A stretch of DNA of 64,000 nucleotides from Caulobacter sp. FWC2 (GTDB lineage Bacteria; Pseudomonadota; Alphaproteobacteria; Caulobacterales; Caulobacteraceae): positions 1,612,001-1,676,000 of the forward strand of contig NZ_PEBF01000001.1 of assembly GCF_002742625.1 (NCBI RefSeq). Direction: 5' to 3'. A program made the translations under genes and the position numbers. This document shows, one piece after another, positions 35,711 to 45,343 of the stretch. The notes under the pieces are model-generated. The model made no database searches and was not told where the DNA came from. It worked only from the letters and a program-made list of their open reading frames with translations. Position 1 is the stretch's first letter; each line of letters begins with the position of its first letter.

Positions 35711-36483
35711 TGAGCTCGCGCGAACGCCCCTCGACCGACGTCTTCGGCGAGGCGTGGGAGCGCCTGTTCGATCCGCCGGTGGCCCATCGCGGCCTCTGGA
35801 CCCCGGACGGCGCGCCGGAGAACTCGCGCGCTGCCTTCCAGGCCGCCTGCGCTGGCGGCTACGGCATCGAGCTTGATGTCCAGTTGACCGCCGACGGCGA
35901 GGCGGTGGTGTTCCATGACGAGCGCCTGGAGCGGATGACCGGCAAGGAGGGGCGCCTGCGGGACCACACCGCCGCCGACCTCGGGACCATGGCCCTGAAG
36001 GGCACGGACGAGACCATCCCGACCCTGGCCGACACCCTGACCCTGATCGGCCACCGCGCCATGGTGTTCATCGAGCTGAAGACGCCGTTCGGCGAGGTCG
36101 GCCCGCTGGAGAAGCGGGTCACCGAAGTGCTGGTCGACCACAACGGCCCGACCGCCGTGATCGGCTTCAATCCGTATTCGCACGCCTGGTTCGCCGACCA
36201 CCACCCGCAGATCCTGCGCGGCCTGGACAGCTATAGCTGGAACGACGAGGGCGCTCGCAAGCTGGCGCCCGAAATGCGCAAGTCGCTGGCGGCGCTGGAG
36301 CAGGTCGAGCTGGCGCGGCCCGATTTTCTGGCCCTGGGCTTGGACATGTTGCCCAGCGCCCGCGCCGACCTATATCGCGCCAAGGGCATGCCGATCGTCG
36401 CCTGGACGGTCCGCTCGCCCGACCAGTGGGAAGGCGTGAAGGATCATTGCGACAACCTGATCTTCGAGGGCTTCACGGCGTGA
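35710..36483 (+). CDS. Glycerophosphodiester phosphodiesterase
   Basis: A TIM-barrel phosphodiesterase of 257 residues that releases glycerol-3-phosphate from glycerophosphodiesters. Catalytic features: AHRGL (about 25-29), the ENS motif with PENSRAAFQAA, ELDVQLTADG and HDERLERMTG. Calcium/magnesium ligands are in place. It lacks a signal peptide, so cytoplasmic. Its ATG overlaps the RidA stop and its TGA overlaps the following GTG, showing tight coupling. Confidence 0.92.
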   Translation: MSSRERPSTDVFGEAWERLFDPPVAHRGLWTPDGAPENSRAAFQAACAGGYGIELDVQLTADGEAVVFHDERLERMTGKEGRLRDHTAADLGTMALKGTDETIPTLADTLTLIGHRAMVFIELKTPFGEVGPLEKRVTEVLVDHNGPTAVIGFNPYSHAWFADHHPQILRGLDSYSWNDEGARKLAPEMRKSLAALEQVELARPDFLALGLDMLPSARADLYRAKGMPIVAWTVRSPDQWEGVKDHCDNLIFEGFTA

Positions 36484-37652
36484 GTTCGGCCCTGGCCGGC
36501 GTCCAGTCAGCGGTTCGCGTCCATCGTGATATCGCCGAGATCGGCAAGGCCGACTGGGACGCCTGCGGCGACCACACCGGCGATCCGTTCGTCAGCTACG
36601 ACTTCCTGTCGATCCTGGAAGAGAGCGGCTGCGTCTCGCCGCGCACTGGCTGGGCGTCGCAGCACCTGTCGGTGCTGGACGAGGCGGGTAATGTCGCGGC
36701 GGTCATGCCGCTGTATCTGAAGTCCCACAGCCAGGGCGAATACGTCTTCGACCACGCCTGGGCCGACGCCTATGAGCGGGCTGGCGGTAGGTACTATCCC
36801 AAGCTCCAGTGCTCCTCTCCGTTCTCGCCGGTGACCGGCTCGCGGCTGATCGTGCGGCCCGATGTGGATGTCGACGAGGGCCGCTCGGCCCTGCTGGGCG
36901 GCGCCCTGACCCTGTGCGAGCGCATGGGGGCCTCATCGCTGCACGTGACCTTCCCGGTCGAGGACGAGTGGGCCTGGATGGGCCAGCGCGGGATGCTGTT
37001 GCGCCAGGACCAGCAGTATCACTGGGAGAACCGCGATTACGCGACCTTCGACGCCTTCCTGGCGGCCCTGTCGGCCAACCGTCGCAAGACCATCCGCCGC
37101 GAGCGCCGCGACGCCCAGGACGGGCTGGAGATCGTCGCCCTGACCGGTGACGACCTGACCGAGGATCACTGGGACGCCTTTTTCGGCTTCTACATGGATA
37201 CGGGGTCGCGGAAGTGGGGGCGGCCCTATCTGAACCGCCGCTTCTTCTCGCTGCTGCAAGAGCGGATGGCCGACAAGGTGCTGCTGATCATGGCCCGCCG
37301 GCCGGGTGGCCCTTGGATCGCCGGGGCGCTGAACCTGCTGGGCCGCGACTGCCTGTACGGCCGCCACTGGGGTTGCACAGAGGACGTGCCGTTCCTGCAC
37401 TTCGAGCTCTGCTACTATCAGGCCATCGAGCACGCGATCCGGCTGGGCTTGCCGCGCGTCGAGGCCGGGGCGCAGGGCCAGCACAAGATCGCGCGCGGAT
37501 ACCTGCCCAGCGCGGTCTATTCGGCGCACTGGATCGCTGATCCGGCCCTGCGCGAGCCGGTGGCCCGCTACCTGGAACGCGAGCGCGAGGCGGTCGAGAG
37601 CGACATCGCGATGCTGACGGAAGAGTATTCGCCGTTCCGGCAGGAACGGTAG
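36480..37652 (+). CDS. DUF482/GNAT-like peptidoglycan-type acyltransferase
   Basis: 390 residues with a FemAB-like double GNAT arrangement. It shows DFLSILEESGCVSPRTGW, SHSQGEYVFDHAWADAYERAGGRYYPKLQ, a central NRRKTIRRERRDA, SRKWGRPYLNRRFFSLL and QGQHKIARGYLP, which are typical of the family formerly called DUF482. It starts GTG 36480 in GTGA overlap with the GDPD stop. The substrate is unknown. It ends the three-gene operon, followed by a palindromic element. Confidence 0.88.
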   Translation: MSSALAGVQSAVRVHRDIAEIGKADWDACGDHTGDPFVSYDFLSILEESGCVSPRTGWASQHLSVLDEAGNVAAVMPLYLKSHSQGEYVFDHAWADAYERAGGRYYPKLQCSSPFSPVTGSRLIVRPDVDVDEGRSALLGGALTLCERMGASSLHVTFPVEDEWAWMGQRGMLLRQDQQYHWENRDYATFDAFLAALSANRRKTIRRERRDAQDGLEIVALTGDDLTEDHWDAFFGFYMDTGSRKWGRPYLNRRFFSLLQERMADKVLLIMARRPGGPWIAGALNLLGRDCLYGRHWGCTEDVPFLHFELCYYQAIEHAIRLGLPRVEAGAQGQHKIARGYLPSAVYSAHWIADPALREPVARYLEREREAVESDIAMLTEEYSPFRQER

Positions 37653-37664
37653 CCGCCCATCGAC

Positions 37665-37791
37665 CCGATCTTCCCGGCGAATGCCGGGACCCAGATCAAA
37701 CCCACTAGCTATTGTGGGTGGCCCGGCGCCTAGGCGCGACCATCAATCGCTCTGGATGGCTCTGGGCCCCGGCATTCGCCGGGGAGATCGG
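37665..37791. repeat. Nested palindromic element
   Basis: Arms CCCGATCTTCCCGGCGAATGC... (37665-37694) and the reverse complement (37761-37791) match with few mismatches. The interior has ACCCACTAGCTATTGTGGGT as a second hairpin. It lies between the convergent acyltransferase and FMN-fold genes. Confidence 0.82.
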
Positions 37792-37809
37792 GGAAATATA
37801 GGGCTGACC

Positions 37810-38298
37810 CTAGCTCAGCTGCACTTCTGCGACCTTGTCCTTGTAGTCGGCCTTCGGATCGATCCCGAGCATCATCTTCACGCCCGCAAACAGGCTGTGT
37901 TCGTTCAGCCAGATCTGGGCGTCGCGCGGTTCGAAGCGCAGCAGGCGCAGCTTCGGATCGTCCTTGCCCTCGAACCAGGCGGCGACGAAGGGATTCCACA
38001 GGCGATCGACCGTCTCGCGATCGGTGTCGATCCGCAGGGACCCGTCGACCGCCGCGAACAGGTGGTGGCCCTTGTCGGCGAAGTGGATGAAGGCGTCGCG
38101 GCCTTCGCTGCTCAGCGACTGGATCAAGTCGGTTTCCGACGAGGTGAAAATCCAGATCGGGCCCGAATGATCGCCCTCGATCTGGGCGGTCATCGGCTGA
38201 GCGCGGCCGCGGTCGACGTCGGGCAGGCCCAGCATCACGGTGCGGTCCGACTTCAGGGCTTTCCAGAACTTCTCGGCCAGATCGGCTTCGTTGGACAT
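37810..38298 (-). CDS. Pyridoxamine 5'-phosphate oxidase-fold (general stress protein 26-like) protein
   Basis: 162 residues with a split beta-barrel flavin-binding fold: KSDRTVMLGLPDVDR, PIWIFTSSETDLIQSL, FIHFADKGHHLFAAVDG and a C-terminal WFEGKDDPKLRLLRFEP stretch seen in GSP26-like members. These often bind FMN or a related cofactor. Two tandem ATGs follow AAGGAGACC; the second, 38298, is better spaced. No neighbours clarify its function. Confidence 0.85.
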   Translation of the reverse strand: MSNEADLAEKFWKALKSDRTVMLGLPDVDRGRAQPMTAQIEGDHSGPIWIFTSSETDLIQSLSSEGRDAFIHFADKGHHLFAAVDGSLRIDTDRETVDRLWNPFVAAWFEGKDDPKLRLLRFEPRDAQIWLNEHSLFAGVKMMLGIDPKADYKDKVAEVQLS

Positions 38299-38369
38299 CA
38301 TGGTCTCCTTGAATGGCGAAGACCGAACGGCGTCTGCGCAGGTGCGTTCCCACTGTGAAGCTTGACGCC

Positions 38370-38951
38370 TCAGGACCGCGCCCAGGCCGCCTTCAGCAGC
38401 GCCTTGACCGTGTCGTCGACCTCAGCGGGCGAGGTGAGGGGCAGCTTGGCTTTCAGGCGTTCGGACCAGCCCTCATTCCTGGGTTCGGAGAGGCCAGGGG
38501 CGGCGTCCGGCTCCACGGCCAGGCCTAGTATCGCTCCGCCGCCTTTTAGGGGCTTCAGCGCCGCGAACTGCGCCTTGCGCGACCACGCCGTGAACCCCTT
38601 GCGCTGGCCCGTGACCAAGCCGGGGAGGTCGGCGACGGCGGCCTCGACCGCCTCCAGGATCGCAGTCGAGGCGGGGTCGGTCCACAGCGCCGTGCGCAGG
38701 CCTTCAGCGTCGTCCCAGCCCATCTCCGACGGGAAGGCGACGCCGAAGATGGCGGCGGCGCGGTTCTGTCCGATGCCGTAGGTCGCCTTCAGCCAGTCGG
38801 TGCGGGCGCGCGGCTTGGTCTCCTGGCAGTCGCGACGGACGATCTCGACCCAGTTCTCGAGGGTCTTGCCGGTCTCGCGCTCGAGGTTGGCCTTGACCGA
38901 GGCGAACCACTTCTCCTGCTGCTCGGTCAGACCCTGGGGTTTCGTGTCCAC
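38370..38951 (-). CDS. DUF4287/DUF5655-like protein
   Basis: 193 residues starting with GTG. The N-terminal half (QEKWFASVKANLERETGKTLENWVEI) is the DUF4287 domain, and the C-terminal half ends with a DUF5655-type TSPAEVDDTVKALLKAAW segment. The family is thought to act as small DNA-transport or stress-related proteins, but the function is unknown. It diverges from the HIT gene with 54 bases between starts. Confidence 0.8.
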   Translation of the reverse strand: MDTKPQGLTEQQEKWFASVKANLERETGKTLENWVEIVRRDCQETKPRARTDWLKATYGIGQNRAAAIFGVAFPSEMGWDDAEGLRTALWTDPASTAILEAVEAAVADLPGLVTGQRKGFTAWSRKAQFAALKPLKGGGAILGLAVEPDAAPGLSEPRNEGWSERLKAKLPLTSPAEVDDTVKALLKAAWARS

Positions 38952-39005
38952 GGTTTGCGCGCCTCGTGCGGTTTGCTACGACCATTCCGTCAAAGGGAGA
39001 CAGTC

Positions 39006-39440
39006 ATGAGCCTCGACGGACGCTACGACGCCGACAACATCTTCGCCAAGATCATCCGCGGCGAGATCCCCTGCGTGAAGGTGTTCGAGGACGATCAGGT
39101 CCTGGTCTTCATGGACGTGTTCCCTCAGGCGAGGGGCCACATGCTGGTGATCTCCAAGACCTCGCAGGCTCGCAACCTGCTTGAGGCCGAGGCAAAGACA
39201 TTGGGACGGTTGATCGGCGCGACGCAAAAGGCCGCCGCCGCAGTGGTCGCGGCTCTGAAGCCCGACGGCGTGGTCGTCACCCAGTTCAACGGCGCCCCCG
39301 CCGGCCAGACGGTCTTCCACCTGCACTTCCACGTCATCCCCCGCTACGAGGGCGAAGGCCTGGGCCGCCACGGCGAGGGCGGCATGGCGAATGTCGAGGA
39401 CCTGAAGGCCCTGGCCGCGAAGATCTCGGCGGCGCTCTAG
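39006..39440 (+). CDS. HIT family nucleotide hydrolase/transferase
   Basis: 144 residues with the histidine triad HLHFHVIPR near residue 105, preceded by GAPAGQTVFHLHFH, and FAKIIRGEIPCVKVFEDD at the start, as in HINT-type proteins that hydrolyse AMP-linked substrates. ATG 39006 follows AGGGAGAC. A terminator lies 27 bases after the stop. The physiological substrate is unknown. Confidence 0.93.
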   Translation: MSLDGRYDADNIFAKIIRGEIPCVKVFEDDQVLVFMDVFPQARGHMLVISKTSQARNLLEAEAKTLGRLIGATQKAAAAVVAALKPDGVVVTQFNGAPAGQTVFHLHFHVIPRYEGEGLGRHGEGGMANVEDLKALAAKISAAL

Positions 39441-39466
39441 GCGCTCCTGGCCTGCCGAAAACGAAA

Positions 39467-39492
39467 AAGGGCCCGGATTGCTCCGGGCCCTT
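39467..39492. terminator. Bidirectional terminator between HIT gene and clpA
   Basis: AAGGGCCCGGA pairs with TCCGGGCCCTT across a 4-base loop. Convergent genes abut it on both sides. T-runs are short on plus and present as A-run complement on minus. Confidence 0.85.
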
Positions 39493-39514
39493 CGCTAGGT
39501 CTTTAGACCTAAGC

Positions 39515-41845
39515 CTATTCGACCAAAGCCGGTTCGGCTTCGTCGGTCTTGCTGGCCTTCGGGTCCGGCGTGCTCTCGATCTCGAAGGCGATCTTGCCGT
39601 TCTCGAGCACCACCTTGACGTGGCCGCCGCGAACCAGGCGTCCGAACAGGATGTCGTCGGCCAGGGGCTTCTTGATGTGCTCCTGAATGACGCGACCCAG
39701 CGGGCGGGCGCCGTAAAGCTCGTCGAAGCCGTTCTTGGCCAGCCAGTCGGCCGCGTCGTCGCTCAGCGAGATCGTCACGTTCCGGTCGGCCAGCTGGGCC
39801 TCCATCTGCATGACGAACTTCTGCACGACCTGGCGGATGATCTCCGGCGTCAGCGGCTTGAAGGCCACGACCGCGTCGAGGCGGTTGCGGAATTCCGGCG
39901 TGAACAGGCGCTTGAGGGCGGCCTCTTCCTCGCCGACTACCTTGTCGCGACCAAAGCCGATGGACTGGCGTTGGGCGTCCGAGGCGCCCGCATTGGTGGT
40001 CATGATCAGGACCACGTTGCGGAAATCGACCTTCTTGCCGTTGGAGTCGGTAAGAACCCCGTGGTCCATGACCTGCAGCAGGATGTTGTAGACGTCCTGG
40101 TGAGCCTTCTCGATTTCATCGAGCAGCACGACCGCGTGCGGGTGCTGGTCGACGGCGTCGGTCAGCTGGCCGCCCTGGTCATAGCCGACATAGCCGGGAG
40201 GGGCGCCGATCAGGCGGCTCACGGTATGGCGCTCCATGTACTCGGACATGTCGAAGCGGATCATCTCGATGCCGAGCGTCAGGGCCAGCTGCTTGGCGGC
40301 TTCGGTCTTGCCGACGCCGGTGGGGCCGCTGAACAGGAACGAGCCGATCGGCTTGTCCGCGTCGCGAAGACCGGCGCGGGCCAGCTTCATGGCCGAGGAT
40401 AGCTGCATGATCGCGTCGTCCTGACCGAACACGGCGCGCTTCAGGTCCGTTTCCAGCTCCTTCAGCGCCTCGGTGTCCGACTTGCTGACCGACTTGGGCG
40501 GGATGCGGGCGATCTTGGCCACGACGGCTTCGATCTCCTTGACGCCCAGGACCTTCTTGCGACGGCCTTCCGGCAGCAGCATCTGGCCCGCGCCCGCCTC
40601 GTCGATCACGTCGATCGCCTTGTCGGGCAGCTTGCGGTCGGTGATGTACTTGGCCGACAGCTCGACCGCGACCTTGATGGCCTCGGCCGTGTACTTCAGC
40701 TTGTGGAAGTCCTCGTAGTAGCTCTTCAGCCCCTTGAGGATCTTGACGGTGTCTTCCACCGACGGCTCGTTCACGTCGATCTTCTGGAAGCGACGGACCA
40801 GGGCCCGATCCTTCTCGAAGTGCTGGCGGAACTCCTTGTAGGTGGTCGAGCCCATGCAGCGCAGGCTGCCCGAGGCCAGGGCCGGCTTCAGCAGGTTCGA
40901 AGCGTCCATAGCCCCGCCGCTGGTCGCGCCGGCGCCGATCACGGTGTGGATCTCGTCGATGAACAGCACCGCGTTCGGGTGGTTCTCCAGTTCCTTGACC
41001 ACCTGCTTGACGCGTTCCTCGAAGTCGCCGCGATAGCGGGTGCCAGCCAGCAGCGCGCCCATGTCGAGCGAGTAGATGGTGGCGCCGGCCAGGACTTCAG
41101 GGACCTGGTTGGTGATGATCTTGCGGGCAAGGCCTTCGGCGATGGCGGTCTTGCCGACGCCGGGATCACCCACGAGCAGCGGGTTGTTCTTGGTGCGGCG
41201 GCACAGGATCTGGATCGCGCGTTCGACTTCGTTCGCGCGGCCGATCAGGGGGTCGACCTTGCCCTGGCGGGCCTTTTCGTTGAGGTCGACGCAATAGGCC
41301 TCAAGGGCCTCGCCGCCGGTCTTGGCGTTCGGCTTTTCGCCGTCGTCCTCGGCCGAGTTCGAGCCTGCGTTGGCGCCCTTGACGTTCTTGGGCTCGGAGG
41401 CGCCGGCCTTCTTGGCGATGCCGTGGGCGATGAAGTTGACCGCGTCGTAGCGCGTCATGTCCTGCTCTTGCAGGAAGTAGGCGGCGTGGCTCTCACGTTC
41501 GGAGAAGATGGCGACCAGAACATTGGCGCCGGTGACCTCTTCGCGGCCCGACGACTGGACGTGGATCACCGCGCGCTGGATCACGCGCTGGAAGCCGGCG
41601 GTCGGCTTGGCGTCCTCGTCGTCGTCGACGACCAGCGAGGCCAGTTCGACGTCGAGATAGTTCGAGAGGCTCTTCTTCAGCGCGGTGAGATCGACGTCGC
41701 ACGCACGCATAACTCCGGCGGCGTCCTCGTCGTCGGTCAGGGAAAGCAGGAGATGCTCCAGGGTCGCGTATTCGTGCTTACGCTGGTTGGCGTACGCGAC
41801 GGCGCGATGCAGGGATTCTTCCAGGGGGCGCGAAAAAGAGGGCAA
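39515..41845 (-). CDS. clpA: ATP-dependent Clp protease ATP-binding subunit ClpA
   Basis: A Hsp100 unfoldase of 776 residues that feeds substrates to ClpP. Clp N-domain (about 1-140), a first AAA+ module with Walker A GDPGVGKT (about 220) and a second one with GPTGVGKT (about 500), plus the C-terminal ClpB D2 small domain. There is no middle coiled-coil insertion, which excludes ClpB. It starts with TTG 41845, preceded by GAGGAG. It lies 12 bases downstream of clpS, its adaptor, and is transcribed with it. Confidence 0.96.
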   Translation of the reverse strand: MPSFSRPLEESLHRAVAYANQRKHEYATLEHLLLSLTDDEDAAGVMRACDVDLTALKKSLSNYLDVELASLVVDDDEDAKPTAGFQRVIQRAVIHVQSSGREEVTGANVLVAIFSERESHAAYFLQEQDMTRYDAVNFIAHGIAKKAGASEPKNVKGANAGSNSAEDDGEKPNAKTGGEALEAYCVDLNEKARQGKVDPLIGRANEVERAIQILCRRTKNNPLLVGDPGVGKTAIAEGLARKIITNQVPEVLAGATIYSLDMGALLAGTRYRGDFEERVKQVVKELENHPNAVLFIDEIHTVIGAGATSGGAMDASNLLKPALASGSLRCMGSTTYKEFRQHFEKDRALVRRFQKIDVNEPSVEDTVKILKGLKSYYEDFHKLKYTAEAIKVAVELSAKYITDRKLPDKAIDVIDEAGAGQMLLPEGRRKKVLGVKEIEAVVAKIARIPPKSVSKSDTEALKELETDLKRAVFGQDDAIMQLSSAMKLARAGLRDADKPIGSFLFSGPTGVGKTEAAKQLALTLGIEMIRFDMSEYMERHTVSRLIGAPPGYVGYDQGGQLTDAVDQHPHAVVLLDEIEKAHQDVYNILLQVMDHGVLTDSNGKKVDFRNVVLIMTTNAGASDAQRQSIGFGRDKVVGEEEAALKRLFTPEFRNRLDAVVAFKPLTPEIIRQVVQKFVMQMEAQLADRNVTISLSDDAADWLAKNGFDELYGARPLGRVIQEHIKKPLADDILFGRLVRGGHVKVVLENGKIAFEIESTPDPKASKTDEAEPALVE

Positions 41846-41857
41846 TGGGTGGGCTCC

Positions 41858-42187
41858 TCAGTCCTTTTCCATGGTGCACTGCAGAGGGTGCTGATGGCGC
41901 CGCGCCGAGTCGATGACTTGCGCGACCTTGGTCTCTGCGACTTCGTAAGTGTAGACCCCGCACACGCCCACGCCGTTCTGATGGACATGGAGCATGATGC
42001 GCGTAGCGTCTTCACGTGACTTGTTGAAGAACCGTTCGAGCACGTAAACGACGAACTCCATGGGAGTGTAGTCGTCGTTGAGAATCAGAACTCGATAGAG
42101 CGAAGGCTTCTGCGTCTTCGGCTTCACTTCCGTGACGACCGAAGATCCTGCGCCGTTGCCTTGTCCGCCTTGCTTTCGCTCGGCCAT
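41858..42187 (-). CDS. clpS: ClpS adaptor for N-degron substrates
   Basis: 109 residues. The folded domain shows [24 protein letters not shown] and [19 protein letters not shown], the ClpS core that binds N-terminal Leu, Phe, Tyr or Trp and delivers them to ClpA. The start is ATG 42187, because the ten preceding codons are not ClpS-like. A flexible N-terminal tail of about 25 residues reaches ClpA. Confidence 0.95.
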   Translation of the reverse strand: MAERKQGGQGNGAGSSVVTEVKPKTQKPSLYRVLILNDDYTPMEFVVYVLERFFNKSREDATRIMLHVHQNGVGVCGVYTYEVAETKVAQVIDSARRHQHPLQCTMEKD

Positions 42188-42426
42188 CGACTTGTTCTCT
42201 CCCGGCGGGCAAATCACCCGCCTGTCTGAATTAGATATGGAAACGCGACGGCTTTGGAAGAGGCCGAGACACGTCTGCGCCGCTTTAGCACAGGGGCGCC
42301 TCGGAAAACGGCTTCACGATTGGGAGAGCGAAGGCCGCGCGCGAACGGTTCCGTGGGCGAAAGGTCCAAATGGTGCGCGGTATGATGTCGCGCAAGAGGG
42401 GAAGTCACTCTCCCGCCGCGACTCAG

Positions 42427-43683
42427 CTAGCGCCCCTTCAGCGCCCGCCCGCTGAACACGGCCGCCGCGCCGAACTTGCCGCGCAGGGCGTCGATGGCGG
42501 TCTCGTTCTTCAGGGTGCGGCGCTCGTCGTCGGCGAACATGTCCGAGCCGGCGGTCTCGGCGTCGACGAACTCGGTCAGGCCCGCGCCGATAAGGCGGTA
42601 GGACAGGCCCGGCTTCTCGGCCGCCAGCAGTTCGCGCGCCACCTGGAACAGGGTGCGGGCCGTCTGGGTCGGGATGGCCAGGGTGCGGCGGCGGGTGTGG
42701 ACCTTGAAGTCGGGCGTGCGCAGCTTCAGCGTCGCCACGCGGCCGGCCACGCCCTCCGTGCGGGCCTGCTTGGCGACCTTCTCACAGAGAGGCCAGAGTT
42801 CGTCCTCCAGCGCGTCGCGTTTGTGCAGGTCGTCGTTGAAGGTGGTCTCGGCGCTGATCGTCTTGCGCGACTGGTCTGGGTCGACCATCCGGCTGTCCTG
42901 ACCGTGGGCCAGGCGGTGAAGGCGCAGTCCGCCGGAGCCCAGGCGGCCCGCCAGCAGCTTCAGGTCGGCGGCGGCGATGTCGCCGACGGTCTTCAGGCCG
43001 ATTTCCGCCAGGCTTGAAACCGTGGCCGGCCCCACGCCCGGCAGGATGCCCACGGGCTTGTCCGCCAGGAACCTCTGCGCCTCGGCCGCGCCGATCGCGG
43101 AGAAGCCGCGCGGCTTGTCCAGTTCCGAGGCGATCTTGGCCAGGAACTTGTTGGGGGCCAGGCCGATCGAGACGGTCAGGCCGATGTCACGCTCGATCTC
43201 GGCCTGCACACGCGCCAGCATCGCCGCCGGGGTCGCGCCGTGCAGCCGCTCGGTGCCGGTCAGGTCAATCCAGGCCTCGTCCAGGGACAGCGGCTGGATC
43301 AGCGGCGTCAGCCTGTCCAGCTTCTCGTGGATGCGCCGGCTGGCTTCCTTGTACTTGGCGAAGTCGGGCTTGATGACCACGGCGTCGGGGCACAGCTTCA
43401 GCGCCTTGAACATCGGCATGGCCGAGCGGGCGCCGCTCATGCGGGCGATGTAGCAGGCGGTGGTCACCACCCCGCGCTTGCCGCCGCCCACGATCACCGG
43501 CTTGTCGCGCAAGGACGGATCGTCGCGCTTCTCGACCGAGGCGTAGAAGGCGTCGCAGTCCAGGTGGGCGATCGACAGCGTCCCCAGCTCTTCATGGAAG
43601 ATCGTGCGCGGCGAGTGACAGGACGGACAGCGCGCGGCCTTGGCCTCGCCCGTCCATCCGCAGTCGCGGCACAGGGACTTCAT
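42427..43683 (-). CDS. dinB: DNA polymerase IV (DinB) with N-terminal zinc ribbon
   Basis: A Y-family translesion polymerase of 418 residues. Catalytic motifs are HLDCDAFYASVE (about 39-50), SLDEAWIDLTG (about 132-142), and SIGLAPNKFLAKIAS. Upstream of the usual DinB start sits an extra cysteine pair unit CRDCGWTG...CPSCHS (about residues 5-23) that looks like a zinc ribbon. No beta-clamp binding consensus is obvious at the C-terminus. It lies 10 bases after the ROK kinase gene on the same strand and is probably cotranscribed with it. Confidence 0.93.
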   Translation of the reverse strand: MKSLCRDCGWTGEAKAARCPSCHSPRTIFHEELGTLSIAHLDCDAFYASVEKRDDPSLRDKPVIVGGGKRGVVTTACYIARMSGARSAMPMFKALKLCPDAVVIKPDFAKYKEASRRIHEKLDRLTPLIQPLSLDEAWIDLTGTERLHGATPAAMLARVQAEIERDIGLTVSIGLAPNKFLAKIASELDKPRGFSAIGAAEAQRFLADKPVGILPGVGPATVSSLAEIGLKTVGDIAAADLKLLAGRLGSGGLRLHRLAHGQDSRMVDPDQSRKTISAETTFNDDLHKRDALEDELWPLCEKVAKQARTEGVAGRVATLKLRTPDFKVHTRRRTLAIPTQTARTLFQVARELLAAEKPGLSYRLIGAGLTEFVDAETAGSDMFADDERRTLKNETAIDALRGKFGAAAVFSGRALKGR

Positions 43684-43693
43684 CGCCTGGTTC

Positions 43694-44584
43694 TCAGACT
43701 TCCTGCGGCCACAGCCAGACCGCGCCGCGCACGCCGGAGCTGTCGCCATGCACGGCCTTCTTCACGGGCGTCTCGAAGACGTCGGAAAAGACGTGCGGCG
43801 CGATGGCGGCGGGCAGGCGTTCATAGAGCGCGTCGACATTGGACATGCCGCCGCCCAGCACGATGACGTCAGGATCGATGATGTCGCAGATCGCGGCCAG
43901 GCCTCGGCCCAGGCGGTCGATATAACGGTCCAGGGCCGCGGCGGCCGAGGCGTCGCCGGCTTCGATGGCGTCCATGGCCTCGTGGCCGGTGGGGAAGCCC
44001 GCGTCGCGCGCGAAAGCCGGACCCGCGACCCATTTCTCCATGCAGCCCTTGCGGCCGCACCAGCACGCGGGACCAGGGTATTCTTCCGGCTTCGGCCAGG
44101 GCAGGGGCATGTGACCCCATTCGCCGCCGAAGCCGTTGTGGCCCTCGATGATCTTGCCGTCGACCACGACGCCGCCGCCGCAGCCGGTGCCGATGATCAC
44201 CGCGAACACCACGGGCGCGCCGGCCCCCGCGCCGTCCGCGGCCTCGGACAGGGCCAGGCAGTTGGCGTCGTTGGCCAGGCGCACGGGGCGCGCCAGGCGT
44301 TGTTCCAGGTCCTGACCGAAGGGGCGGCCGTTCAGATAAACGCTGTTGGCGTTGCGGATCAGGCCGGTGCGCGGCGAGATCGAGCCGGGAATGCCCAGGC
44401 CCAGGCGCGCACAGGTCGCGCCCGCCATGCACTCCGCGTCGGTCAGCAGACCGGCGACCACGTCCAGCGCGGCGTCGTAGTCGCCAGGATTGGGCTTGCG
44501 CACCCGCGCGACGAACTCGCCGGTCTCGCTGAGGGCCGCGATCTCTATCTTGGTGCCGCCGAAATCGACTCCGAACCGGATCAT
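43694..44584 (-). CDS. ROK-family sugar kinase
   Basis: 296 residues. Phosphate motif DFGGTKIEIA (about 7-16), LGLGIPGSI, ND catalytic region NDANCLALSE, GHNGFGGEWGHMPL and the zinc-binding CWCGRKGCMEKW. Signature residues follow the fructokinase-like ROK family, although glucose, fructose or N-acetyl sugars are possible. It sits between a HAD-like gene and dinB; its ATG overlaps the TGA of the HAD-like gene. Confidence 0.92.
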   Translation of the reverse strand: MIRFGVDFGGTKIEIAALSETGEFVARVRKPNPGDYDAALDVVAGLLTDAECMAGATCARLGLGIPGSISPRTGLIRNANSVYLNGRPFGQDLEQRLARPVRLANDANCLALSEAADGAGAGAPVVFAVIIGTGCGGGVVVDGKIIEGHNGFGGEWGHMPLPWPKPEEYPGPACWCGRKGCMEKWVAGPAFARDAGFPTGHEAMDAIEAGDASAAAALDRYIDRLGRGLAAICDIIDPDVIVLGGGMSNVDALYERLPAAIAPHVFSDVFETPVKKAVHGDSSGVRGAVWLWPQEV

Positions 44585-45228
44585 GCGAACAGACGCTCCT
44601 CAATGGCGGCCTTCAGGCGGGGCCACTCGTCAATACGGACATGACGATCGGGCGCGGAAGGGGCGAACGGGCGCAGGCGCTCGTCGCTGACCATCTGGAA
44701 CCGCCCGACGTCGGGCGCCTTCTCCGCCACCGATTCCAGCTGCGGCAAAAGGTCATCGATGAAGACGGCCTTTCCCGACGTGCGCGCGGCCAGCTCCGCC
44801 GCCGCCGGACCCTTGGGGCCGCTGTTGATGATCAGTGGGTAGTCGAAGCCGTGAGTCTTCAGCCACTTGGCGCGCGCCAGCCGGCCGTGCTCGGGCGCGT
44901 TGGTCAGGATCACCACCTCGGCGCGGGTCGAAAGACCGGCCAGGGCGTCGGCCGCGCCGATCGCCGGGACCAGATCATCGGCCCCGTCGCGGAAGAAATC
45001 GTCGAAAAGCACCTTGCCCGCGATCAGATCGAGGTGTTCCGTCTCGCCTGGGCGGTAGATGTTCTGGAACAGGGCAAAGCGATCAACACGCAGCTCGAAG
45101 CCATGGCGCGCGATGAAATCGCCGAAGCCGCGCATGAACTGCGCCAGCACCTCGTCGACATCGACAATGACCAGCGACGCGGTCGGCGTAATGGCGCAGG
45201 CTTGAAGGTCGGAGTAGCGTTGTTCCAT
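44581..45228 (-). CDS. HAD-like phosphatase
   Basis: 215 residues with motif I VIVDVDEVL (about 19-27; two acidic residues in DxD), motif II in VILTNAPEHGRL, a conserved Lys in GPKGPAA and motif IV FIDDLLPQLE. These are the four HAD superfamily motifs; the substrate is unknown. It overlaps the ROK gene by ATGA. A role in the same sugar-phosphate step is plausible but not shown. Confidence 0.88.
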   Translation of the reverse strand: MEQRYSDLQACAITPTASLVIVDVDEVLAQFMRGFGDFIARHGFELRVDRFALFQNIYRPGETEHLDLIAGKVLFDDFFRDGADDLVPAIGAADALAGLSTRAEVVILTNAPEHGRLARAKWLKTHGFDYPLIINSGPKGPAAAELAARTSGKAVFIDDLLPQLESVAEKAPDVGRFQMVSDERLRPFAPSAPDRHVRIDEWPRLKAAIEERLFA

Positions 45229-45241
45229 GGTCTTATGGGTC

Positions 45242-45265
45242 TTAACGCGATTAGCGGGGGCTTAA
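45242..45265. promoter_or_regulatory. TTAA motifs upstream of divK, possible CtrA half-sites
   Basis: TTAA at 45242-45245 and again at 45262-45265 in the 115-base HAD-divK divergent region. The spacing of 16 bases does not fit a full TTAA-N7-TTAA site, so only half-sites are supported. CtrA control of divK is known in C. crescentus. Confidence 0.25.
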
Positions 45266-45343
45266 GGATATTCGTGGCAACTGGTTCTGGAAGACGACGC
45301 GAATCCCTAGGCGTCGCCACGTGACCTTTTGGTCGGGGTAAGG

